Shown here in pieces: positions 25,464 to 32,455 of a DNA stretch of 64,000 nt. The notes under the pieces were generated by a model. That model was not told the origin of the DNA. It saw only the letters and a list, made by a program, of their open reading frames with translations, and did not search any database. Numbering within the stretch: the stretch's first letter is position 1; each line of letters begins with the position of its first letter. A program made the translations under genes and the position numbers. Location: positions 3,004,501 to 3,068,500 of the forward strand of contig NZ_CP067102.1 of NCBI RefSeq assembly GCF_016616885.1. The letters are read 5' to 3'. This stretch comes from Bradyrhizobium diazoefficiens. GTDB taxonomy: Bacteria; Pseudomonadota; Alphaproteobacteria; Rhizobiales; Xanthobacteraceae.

Positions 25464-26227
25464 GGCGTGCCGCTCTTTCTGGCGACCGCGTAGGCCGCCC
25501 AGTTCTTCGAACTCGGCGCGTCCTGCGTCAGCCATGCGGCGTGAGCGGCGGGCTGGAAGCCGCTCGCCTCGAGTGCGGCGTCGATCTCGAACGGAAACCA
25601 GTAGCGCATGTGGTGCGCTTCATCGACGCGACGGATCGTGGCGCGATCCGTGTCCTCGCAGAACAGGGTGTAGTTCACTGTGACGGTCGCGGCCTGCTCA
25701 TCATGCTCGGATTGCGCAATCCGGGTCAGGCGCAGCGGCTTCTGCTCGATCACCTTGACGCGCGTCTCGACGCCCTGCGCCAGCACGGCGCCGCCATACC
25801 AATAATCGAAGAAGAACAGGCCGCCTGGCTTCAGCGCGGCATGCGCCGTGCGGAACATCGCCGTCAGTGCATCGCGGCTGGTCTGATAGCTGGCCACGTG
25901 AAACAGCGACACCACCGCATCGTAGTCGCGTTCCGGTCCGGTCTCGCAGACGTTGCCCTGCCGGAACGGAATCGAGAGCCCGGCCTGCGCGGCGCGCGCC
26001 TTGGCGCTCGCGATCATCTCATGGCTGAGATCGATCCCGGCAACGTTCCACCCATTGCGGGCGAACGCGAGTGCATGCAGTCCGGTGCCGCAGCCGAGAT
26101 CGAGCAGCTTGCCGGAGGATACGCCGTGATCGCGCAGGCGTGCTTCGACGAACGATGTCTCCGCCGCGTAATCCTTGTCCTGATAGAGCAGGTCATACCA
26201 GGGCGCGTAGTCGGCGAACACCGTCAC
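25460..26227 (-). CDS. Class I SAM-dependent methyltransferase
   Basis: A 255-residue Rossmann methyltransferase. The SAM-binding motif I is LLDLGCGTGLHALAFA, followed by the acidic VAGIDLSHEMI and motif IV DYDAVVSLFHV. GTG 26227 overlaps the preceding aminotransferase stop by GTGA. In this operon it probably methylates a sugar hydroxyl or amino group after transamination by the DegT-type enzyme. The substrate is not readable. Confidence 0.85.
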   Translation of the reverse strand: MTVFADYAPWYDLLYQDKDYAAETSFVEARLRDHGVSSGKLLDLGCGTGLHALAFARNGWNVAGIDLSHEMIASAKARAAQAGLSIPFRQGNVCETGPERDYDAVVSLFHVASYQTSRDALTAMFRTAHAALKPGGLFFFDYWYGGAVLAQGVETRVKVIEQKPLRLTRIAQSEHDEQAATVTVNYTLFCEDTDRATIRRVDEAHHMRYWFPFEIDAALEASGFQPAAHAAWLTQDAPSSKNWAAYAVARKSGTP

Positions 26228-27357
26228 GCCAGGATCTCCTTGAGCACCTGTGCGGAGCGCGCGATCTCGTCATCAGTCAAGGCAAGTCCGCTCGGCAGGT
26301 AAAACCCGCGACGGGCGATGTATTCCGCATTCGGATGAGATTCGTCGAGCATCAAGCCCATCCGGCGCAGCACCGGCTGCTCGTGCATGCACCAGAAGAA
26401 CGGTCGCGTGCCGATGCCCTTTTCGCCGAGGCGACGCATCGCCTCCTTGGCGTCGAACGGCACGCTGTCGTCCAGCACGACGCCGTAGACCCAGTAGATG
26501 TTGTCGGCATAGTTGGTGCTGGCGACCGGGCGGCGGATGCGGTCGACGCCGGCGAGATGCTCGTCGTAGAGCCGGCCGATCCGGCGCTTGAGCTCGACCG
26601 TGCGCGGCAGGCGCTCGACCTGGGCGACGCCGAGCGCGGCCTGGAGGTTGGTCATGCGCGCGTTCCAGCCGAGCTCCTCGTGGACGAAACGCTGCTGCGG
26701 CTGGAAGCAGAGATTGCGATAGCCTTGCAGCCGGTCGGCGAGCGCGTCGTCGTCGGTGAGGATCATGCCGCCTTCGCCGGTGGTGACATGCTTGTTGGGA
26801 TAGAAGCTGAATGTCGAGACGTTACCGAAGCTGCCGCAGGGCGCGCCACGATAGGTCTGACCGTGCATCTCGGCCGCGTCCTCGATCACCTTCAGATCAT
26901 GCTTACGGGCGAGCGTCATGATCGGTTCGAGATCGACCGGCAGGCCGTAGATGTGCACCAGCATGATCGCGCGCGTGCGCGGCGTGATCGCGGCCTCCAC
27001 GCCCTCGACCGTCATGTTCCAGGTCGCTTCATCGCAATCGACCCCGACGGGCACGAGGCCCGCGCGGACCACGGCAGCGGCGCAGCTGATGATCGTGAAG
27101 GTCGGGATGATAACTTCGGAGCCTTGCTCGAGGCCGAGCGCATGGACGGCGATGTCGAGCGCGACCGAGCCGTTGGTCACCGCGATGCCGTGGCGCCGCC
27201 CGGCGGCCTCCGCCAGCGCCTGCTCGAAGCGCTTGATGAACGGTCCTTCCGACGAGATCCAGCCGGTGCGGATGCATTCGGCGAGATAGTCGGCCTCGTT
27301 GCCGTCAAGCAGCGGCGTGTTGACGGGAATGAACGGCGCGGTCACAGGCGTGCTCAC
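26224..27357 (-). CDS. DegT/DnrJ/EryC1 sugar aminotransferase (perosamine synthase-like)
   Basis: A 377-residue PLP enzyme that converts a 4-keto (or 3-keto) nucleotide sugar to an amino sugar. The cofactor-linked Lys189 lies in STFSFYPNKHVTTGEGGM, with the preceding VIEDAAEMHGQTYRGAPCGSFG typical of GDP-perosamine synthase-like members. GTG 27357 overlaps the cupin stop by GTGA. No GDP-mannose dehydratase is in the window; rfbF/rfbG nearby make CDP-4-keto-6-deoxyglucose, a possible substrate, but that link is inference. Confidence 0.87.
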   Translation of the reverse strand: MSTPVTAPFIPVNTPLLDGNEADYLAECIRTGWISSEGPFIKRFEQALAEAAGRRHGIAVTNGSVALDIAVHALGLEQGSEVIIPTFTIISCAAAVVRAGLVPVGVDCDEATWNMTVEGVEAAITPRTRAIMLVHIYGLPVDLEPIMTLARKHDLKVIEDAAEMHGQTYRGAPCGSFGNVSTFSFYPNKHVTTGEGGMILTDDDALADRLQGYRNLCFQPQQRFVHEELGWNARMTNLQAALGVAQVERLPRTVELKRRIGRLYDEHLAGVDRIRRPVASTNYADNIYWVYGVVLDDSVPFDAKEAMRRLGEKGIGTRPFFWCMHEQPVLRRMGLMLDESHPNAEYIARRGFYLPSGLALTDDEIARSAQVLKEILA

Positions 27358-27800
27358 AGGCCTGGACCCTTGATCCGGGTTTCGGACTGGGGGACTTCGG
27401 CAAAGCGGGTCTTGTCGTTCTCGCCGGAATAGGGGCCTTGCTTGATCTCGAACATCTCGACCGGCTCGAGCACGTGGAAGCCGTGCGCGCCGCTGCACAA
27501 CAGGATGATGTCGCCGGCGCCGAGCACGCGGCTTTCCAGGTATTTTTCTTCGACCGTGTAGAAGTCGACCTGAAGCTTGCCCTTCTGGATCAGCAGCGCT
27601 TCCTGGGTGTAGTGCACCTCCCGCGTCACCTTGTTGTGGCGATGCGGCTCGATGCTCTTGCCCTTCGGATGGTTCATATAGGCGAGTTGCTGCGACAGTT
27701 CCGGCGACGAAAAGAAGTGGATACCCGGCTCGCGAAACGAGGCGCGCACGATGATCGCATAGAGCTGGTCGCCGAATCGAACATGTTCGACGTGTTCCAT
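27354..27800 (-). CDS. Cupin-fold sugar-related protein
   Basis: A 148-residue single-cupin protein. Metal-ligand candidates lie in EPHRHNKVTREVHYTQEALLI and the later GAHGFHVLE. It starts at ATG 27800 (AGGGCCCAGG upstream) and opens the leftward operon. Family function is unclear: it could be a sugar isomerase, epimerase or a regulatory cupin. Confidence 0.7.
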   Translation of the reverse strand: MEHVEHVRFGDQLYAIIVRASFREPGIHFFSSPELSQQLAYMNHPKGKSIEPHRHNKVTREVHYTQEALLIQKGKLQVDFYTVEEKYLESRVLGAGDIILLCSGAHGFHVLEPVEMFEIKQGPYSGENDKTRFAEVPQSETRIKGPGL

Positions 27801-27833
27801 CCTGGGCCCTCGACAAAAAGCGCTGCAATTAGA

Positions 27834-27848
27834 GTGACATAGCGTCAC
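27834..27848. promoter_or_regulatory. Short inverted repeat upstream of the cupin operon
   Basis: GTGAC (27834-27838), five bases, GTCAC (27844-27848) lies 34 bp upstream of the cupin start on its leftward promoter side. The spacing does not fit a CRP or FNR box. It is an operator candidate only. Confidence 0.25.
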
Positions 27849-27902
27849 GCTGGGGCACTTTGGCGATTTTGACCGGGACCGTCAAGGGCGCGCCGGCGGC
27901 TC

Positions 27903-29087
27903 TTACGTGTGGCCGGCAAGCTGCAAGATCGTGCCCACGCGCTGACGGAATGTGTGGGTCGAAAGCGTGCGTGCCTGTCCGGCCGCAGCGATCGCCATGC
28001 GCGCGGGCTCATCGTTGAGATAGCGATCGATCAGCGCGATACAGTCATCGGCCGAACGCCAGGTCGCTACCTCGCGGCCGGGCTCGAACAGCGTGTGAAG
28101 ATTGTCCTTGAAGTCCGTGAGCAAGAAGGCGCCGATACCGGTCGCTTCGAACAGGCGTGCATTGCCGGCTTCGGGTCCGGCCATGTCGATATGCGAGTTG
28201 AGCGTCAGGCGCGAGGCTCGCAGCGCCTGATACATGTCCACGCCCCACACCTCGCCCTGATAGCAGCGGTGAAGCGGCGACGAGGCGGGCAGTGTATGCA
28301 GGCCGCTGCCGAACAGTTTCAGATCGTAGCGCCGCGCGACAGCTTCCAGCTGCGCCACGCGCTGCTGGTGATCGGCCGATACGGCGCCGACGAACGAGAC
28401 GTCTATGCTGCGCGCCGGTGCAGGCGGAAGAACGTCGAGGATCGCGGGCTCGAATCCCAGATGGATGACCTCCGAGCGGGCGCCTTGTTGACGAAAGAAA
28501 TCCACCACCGCGGCGATCTGCGAGATCAGTAGATCGTAGACCGACCAGTCTTCGCCGCGCGAGGGCACGATTCCGACCTGACCGACCATGATGGGGCAGC
28601 AGATCTGCTTAATCCGGCGCACCAGGCGCGTGTCGACGTGGAACAGATCCTGGTTCAGGACCAGGTCCGGCTTGAAGTCCTCGATCTGCGCCAGCAAGAT
28701 ATTTTCAGCTTCCGCGTCGAGCCGCGGGCTAAGCCCGACCTTGCGCGCGAGTGGCCTCAGCACCGGCTTGAACGGTGCGACCGCGCGTTGCAGCCAGCCG
28801 GGAACGACATCGCGCGCGGCCGGCGCGCCGGGCGGCGGCGGATCGGTGACGGCAAGGCCATGCTCGCGCGCCCAGGCCGCCCGCATCCAGGGATTGTTGA
28901 CATGGATGTCGGCGGCGACATGCCCGAGGCCGGCGAAATTGCGCGAGTAGAAGTCGGCGACGCCGAACAGGCTGGCGTTCCGCGCTCCCATCTGCGCCGC
29001 GTAGGTTTCATTCTCGAGGCCCGGATGGCGCCGGTAGAGCCAGGAGAGGAAGCGCGGATAGTCGGCGTTAAGGATCAGGATGCGCAC
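27903..29087 (-). CDS. CgeB-like glycosyltransferase
   Basis: About 394 residues. The C-terminal half matches the CgeB/Glyco_trans_1_2 type (DVSFVGAVSADHQQRVAQLEA, KLFGSGLHTLP, GNARLFEATGIGAFLLTDFKDN, FEPGREVATW). The N-terminal half begins VRILILNADYPRFLSWLY. GTG 29087 or 29093 is the likely start. The frame stays open upstream into a remnant of a membrane protein, so the start is not fixed by a stop codon. It stands alone leftward, 102 bp upstream of the cupin operon. Confidence 0.78.
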   Translation of the reverse strand: MRILILNADYPRFLSWLYRRHPGLENETYAAQMGARNASLFGVADFYSRNFAGLGHVAADIHVNNPWMRAAWAREHGLAVTDPPPPGAPAARDVVPGWLQRAVAPFKPVLRPLARKVGLSPRLDAEAENILLAQIEDFKPDLVLNQDLFHVDTRLVRRIKQICCPIMVGQVGIVPSRGEDWSVYDLLISQIAAVVDFFRQQGARSEVIHLGFEPAILDVLPPAPARSIDVSFVGAVSADHQQRVAQLEAVARRYDLKLFGSGLHTLPASSPLHRCYQGEVWGVDMYQALRASRLTLNSHIDMAGPEAGNARLFEATGIGAFLLTDFKDNLHTLFEPGREVATWRSADDCIALIDRYLNDEPARMAIAAAGQARTLSTHTFRQRVGTILQLAGHT

Positions 29088-29099
29088 GGTGTCACGGCT

Positions 29100-29220
29100 C
29101 AGTTCGAACAGGCTGCGGGGCGTCACGCACCAGAGCAGGAACAGGATCGCGTTGCCATGGGCGAGCATGGCGACCGAGAGCGACAACGTTGACCAGGACG
29201 TACGGCAGCACGCCTGATGA
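29100..29220 (-). pseudogene. C-terminal remnant of a polymerase-like membrane protein, frameshifted
   Basis: Two adjacent frames encode SGVLPYVLVNV (29218-29186) and then LAHGNAILFLLWCVTPRSLF (about 29162-29103). Together they match the end of the intact membrane protein at 45088-46404 (AAIVPQVITNV, then THGLWLLFLLWYVTPRTLF). One frameshift separates the parts, near 29184. DNA similarity is visible, for example around the CACCAGAGCAGGAACA/TACCAGAGCAAGAACA block. The remnant runs directly, still open, into the CgeB-like gene. Confidence 0.7.
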
Positions 29221-29277
29221 CATCAGGGAAAATGAAGATCGAAAAGATGACCGAAGTTCGCGCCGCCGTCGCATTGG

Positions 29278-29370
29278 CAGTGGATCGGCTTCCGCATCGA
29301 GCAGTCGCTCGCGGACGTGCGATCCGATGAAGTTTGCGCCCCCGGTCACGACGGTGTGGCTGTTTTTGTA
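29278..29370 (-). pseudogene. N-terminal fragment of an NAD-dependent sugar epimerase/dehydratase
   Basis: The leftward frame reads SHTVVTGGANFIGSHVRERL, the Rossmann GxxGxxG start of the extended SDR family (UDP-glucose 4-epimerase or dTDP-glucose dehydratase type), then loses similarity after about 28 residues. It is joined downstream to the polymerase remnant, so it is the stub of a deleted gene. Confidence 0.6.
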
Positions 29371-29473
29371 GCTTTCAAACGGCACTATTGGTTTCCAACT
29401 GCGTTTTGGCGGCACCCCTTGCCAGGCACGGCCGGCAGAGTGGTATCGGCTACTGCCACAAACGCCAATAGAG

Positions 29474-29504
29474 TTGGTATTGGGTAATAAAATACCGTTA
29501 AAAT
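29474..29504 (+). promoter_or_regulatory. AT-rich palindrome and possible promoter upstream of rfbF
   Basis: GGTATT (29476-29481) and AATACC (29491-29496) are perfect inverted arms with a 9-bp spacer. They overlap TTGGTA (29474-29479) and TAAAAT (29499-29504), 19 bp apart. The stretch is much AT-richer than its surroundings and lies about 95 bp before rfbF. Promoter or operator role is inferred. Confidence 0.35.
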
Positions 29505-29599
29505 CTGTGGATTTGTGCTGGGACGATTTTCCAGGCCCGCGGGTTCGTATAGAAGCCGCCTGGAATGCGCGGGGAGCGCCTCTCGTTCGGAGCAGGTTA

Positions 29600-30370
29600 A
29601 TGAAGGTCGTAATTCTCGCGGGTGGTCTGGGAACCCGAATTGCCGAGGAGACCAGCACGCGGCCGAAGCCGATGGTCGAGATTGGTGGCCGGCCCATCCT
29701 CTGGCACATCATGAAGATCTACAGCCATTACGGCTTCAACGACTTCGTGATCTGCCTTGGCTACAAGGGCTACATGATCAAGGAGTACTTCGCGAACTAC
29801 TTCCTGCACATGTCCGACGTGACCTTCCATCTCGCCGAGAACCGGATGGAGGTGCATCGCGAAACCGCTGAGCCCTGGCGGGTCACGCTCGTCGACACCG
29901 GTGAGGATACGCAGACCGGCGGCCGCCTGAAGCGGGTGCTGCCTTATGTCGCGAACGAGCCCTTCTTCGCGCTGACCTATGGCGACGGCGTCGCCAACAT
30001 CGATCTGGCCGCCGAGATCGCGTTCCACAAGGCGCATGGGCGCCGAGCAACCGTCTCTGTGGTGCGGCCGGCCAAACGCTTTGGCGCGGTCGCGATCGAG
30101 GGCGACCGGGTGGTCAATTTCGAGGAGAAGCCGAACGATGACGGCGGCTGGATCAACGGCGGCTTCTTCCTGCTGTCACCATCAGTCGGCGAGTTGATCG
30201 CGGGCGACAAGACGATCTGGGAACGCGAGCCGATGGAGCAGCTCGTCCGTGGCGACGATTTGCGCGCCTTTGTGCATCCCGGCTTCTGGCATCCGATGGA
30301 TTCGCTGCGCGATCGAAATTTCCTCGAGGGTGAGTGGGCGGGCAATCGCGCCAAATGGAGGATCTGGTGA
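29600..30370 (+). CDS. rfbF: Glucose-1-phosphate cytidylyltransferase
   Basis: A 256-residue nucleotidyltransferase making CDP-glucose from CTP and glucose-1-phosphate. The opening MKVVILAGGLGTRIAEETSTRPKPMVEIGG is the activation-loop signature, and FALTYGDGVANID holds the metal-binding aspartates. YGDGV and FWHPMDSLRDRNFLE match RfbF/DdhA. ATG 29600 follows AGCAGG. It overlaps rfbG, so both genes form one unit. Confidence 0.93.
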   Translation: MKVVILAGGLGTRIAEETSTRPKPMVEIGGRPILWHIMKIYSHYGFNDFVICLGYKGYMIKEYFANYFLHMSDVTFHLAENRMEVHRETAEPWRVTLVDTGEDTQTGGRLKRVLPYVANEPFFALTYGDGVANIDLAAEIAFHKAHGRRATVSVVRPAKRFGAVAIEGDRVVNFEEKPNDDGGWINGGFFLLSPSVGELIAGDKTIWEREPMEQLVRGDDLRAFVHPGFWHPMDSLRDRNFLEGEWAGNRAKWRIW

Positions 30371-31440
30371 CGGATCCGGCATTCTGGCGCGGCAAGAAGG
30401 TCTTTCTCACCGGCCACACTGGTTTCAAGGGTGCCTGGGCCTCGCTACTGCTGCGCCGCCTCGGCGCCAGCGTCTACGGCTATGCGCTCGAGCCGACGCA
30501 TCCTTCGTCGCTGTTCGTGACGGCGCGGATTGCCGATGACATCAAGCACCGCATCGCCGACATCCGCGATCTCTCCGCCTTGCGCGCCGCGATGGCCGAG
30601 GCCGATCCCGACATCGTCATCCACATGGCGGCGCAGGCTCTGGTGCGCCCGTCCTACGAGGAGCCGGTCGAGACGTTTGCGACCAACGTGATGGGCACGG
30701 TGCACGTGCTGGAGGCAGCGCGGCAACTGCGTTCGGTGCAGGTGATCCTGAACGTCACCAGCGACAAGTGTTACGAGAACAACGGCGCGGGCGTCGCCTT
30801 CCGCGAGGTCGATCGGCTCGGCGGCGACGATCCCTACAGCAACAGCAAGGCCTGCGCCGAGCTGGTGACGCATTCCTATCGCCACAGCTTTTTCAGGGCG
30901 CCGGATGCCGCGCGCGTCGCGACGGCGCGCGCCGGCAACGTTTTCGGAGGCGGCGACTGGGCGCGCGACCGCCTGGTGCCTGACGCGATGCAGGCTTTCC
31001 TCGCCGGCGATGCGTTGCGCATCCGCAATCCCAATTCGGTGCGGCCCTGGCAGCACGCGCTCGATCCGGTGCTCGGCTATCTGACGCTGGTCGAGCGGCT
31101 GGCGCGCGACGAGAGTTGCATCGGCGGCTGGAATTTCGGGCCCGATGCCGCAAGCGAGGTGCCGGTCGGGACCGTGGTCGAGCATCTGATTGCGCAGTGG
31201 GGCGAGGACGCGCGCTGGACCGCCGATGCCGGCCCGCATCCGCATGAGGCCGCCTATCTCAGGCTCGACTGCGCCAAGGCGCGGAGTGAGCTCGGCTGGA
31301 CGCCGCGGCTCGAGCTGGCCCAGGGTCTGCGGCTTACCGTCGACTGGTACAAGGCGCTACGCGAGGGACGCGACCTGCGCAAATTCTCGCTCGATCAGCT
31401 CGACCAGGTCCTCGGCGCATCGTCGAGGACGCCCGCGTAA
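30367..31440 (+). CDS. rfbG: CDP-glucose 4,6-dehydratase
   Basis: A 357-residue short-chain dehydrogenase (extended SDR) giving CDP-4-keto-6-deoxyglucose, precursor of CDP-dideoxyhexoses and branched sugars. The NAD-binding motif is LTGHTGFKG and the catalytic YxxxK is in DPYSNSKACAELV; VRPWQHALDPVLGYL is typical of RfbG. GTG 30367 overlaps the rfbF stop by GTGA and has GGAGG at 30357-30361. It ends head to head with a decayed clcB. No RfbH dehydrase is present in the window. Confidence 0.92.
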   Translation: MTDPAFWRGKKVFLTGHTGFKGAWASLLLRRLGASVYGYALEPTHPSSLFVTARIADDIKHRIADIRDLSALRAAMAEADPDIVIHMAAQALVRPSYEEPVETFATNVMGTVHVLEAARQLRSVQVILNVTSDKCYENNGAGVAFREVDRLGGDDPYSNSKACAELVTHSYRHSFFRAPDAARVATARAGNVFGGGDWARDRLVPDAMQAFLAGDALRIRNPNSVRPWQHALDPVLGYLTLVERLARDESCIGGWNFGPDAASEVPVGTVVEHLIAQWGEDARWTADAGPHPHEAAYLRLDCAKARSELGWTPRLELAQGLRLTVDWYKALREGRDLRKFSLDQLDQVLGASSRTPA

Positions 31441-31923
31441 TGTGACGGCTCGCGGCGGCCGGGGCCAAAGAAAGTGGACCGCCGCGTCTCGACCGATCTC
31501 GCGGTGGCGCGAATGCGCAGGAGGTCCTTGCGGGCAACCAGCCGACGAGATGCCCGGTCGCGCGCTCGACGATCGGCACCCGCCCCACGTCGGCCAGAAC
31601 CATCCGATCGGCAACATGCGAGACGGGCTCGTCCGGATAGCCGAGCGTGAGCGAGCGGTCTGAGGCGCAGTTGAACAGGGTGGTGCGACCATCGGCGCTT
31701 TCCCGCGCGTCACCGCAGTACTTCCGAGCGGCGCGAGGCCGCCGCCGGAGGTGCCTGATGCCAGGGCAGCGATCCAGATCGCAGACTTCACGAGTAGGAT
31801 CAGGACCGTGGTCGATACCGCAATGTTGTCGTTTAGCAGGTCGCCGATGATATCGTAGCCGACACCGAGCGCGCGCGGCTCAACCAGGCCGCCGGCGCCG
31901 AGGCCACCTGCCGAAAAGCGATG
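31400..31923 (-). pseudogene. clcB: Decayed ClC-type chloride channel gene (clcB-like), 3' part only
   Basis: Leftward, about 31920-31700 reads GGLVEPRALGVGYDIIGDLL, then an intact selectivity-type motif ASGTSGGGLAPL. A second frame gives YPDEPVSHVADRMVLADVGR and VPIVERATGHLVG, a CBS domain. A third gives ARKDLLRIRATARS. The order and motifs are those of the C-terminal third of ClcB-type channels; the N-terminal two-thirds and part of the middle are missing. At least two frameshifts separate the parts, and the tail overlaps the end of rfbG. This explains the 490-bp gap after rfbG. Confidence 0.75.
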
Positions 31924-31932
31924 CCCGGGAGA

Positions 31933-32259
31933 TCAGCGTGACAGGCGCTTCAGTTCGGCGCGCGCCTGCTCGGCCAGCGGGTCATCGCTGTGGCGCGCAA
32001 TGAAGAGCTCGAACGCCTCCCGAGTTCCCCTTCGCCGGGCGGCTTCATATTCCTCCGCCACCGCGGCGGACGGATCGCGCGCCATCGGCATGGAGGCTGC
32101 GCGTCCGGCTTTCGCGCTTTGCTTGGCGCTTTCCTTGGCGCTGTCGTCCGCTTTGGCTTTCCCGACCATCACAGGGTGTTCTCCGAAGGGCTCTTGGTCC
32201 GGTCCGGCAAGCACTGCCAGCGCCCCGATCAGACCGGCTGAAAGCGGACCCAGTTTCAT
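31933..32259 (-). CDS. Small exported protein of unknown function
   Basis: 108 residues. The N-terminus (MKLGPLSAGLIGALAVLAG) looks like a signal peptide; a Ser/Ala/Lys-rich linker (KESAKQSAKAGRAAS) follows; the C-terminus EAFELFIARHSDDPLAEQARAELKRLSR is helical and resembles the repeats of TPR/YbgF-like envelope proteins. Its last 17 residues recur in the doubtful ORF at 10165-10377. ATG 32259 is the likely start. Function unknown. Confidence 0.6.
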   Translation of the reverse strand: MKLGPLSAGLIGALAVLAGPDQEPFGEHPVMVGKAKADDSAKESAKQSAKAGRAASMPMARDPSAAVAEEYEAARRRGTREAFELFIARHSDDPLAEQARAELKRLSR

Positions 32260-32455
32260 GACTTCCCTTCCATTGACACGCGAGGCGGAACCTGCATCCT
32301 GCCGTGCTCCGTATCACTACGGGATTTGATAGCTAACACGGCGCAATGGAAATTGATGCGCGCCGATGCTAAATTTAAACCAAATGTATAACTCTCAAGC
32401 TAGAATCATGCGCCTGTACTTCGAATCTTGCTGAAGCGCTGCCCCGGAGAGTTCC

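Noticed and set aside
27358..27828. N-terminal extension of the DegT aminotransferase across the cupin gene
   Set aside because: The extension is low-complexity and out of frame with the real cupin; the GTGA overlap at 27357 is the better start.
27834..27848. GTGAC/GTCAC repeat as a CRP site
   Set aside because: The half-site spacing is 7 bp between GTGA and TCAC rather than 6, and the outer bases do not match; kept only as a low-confidence operator.
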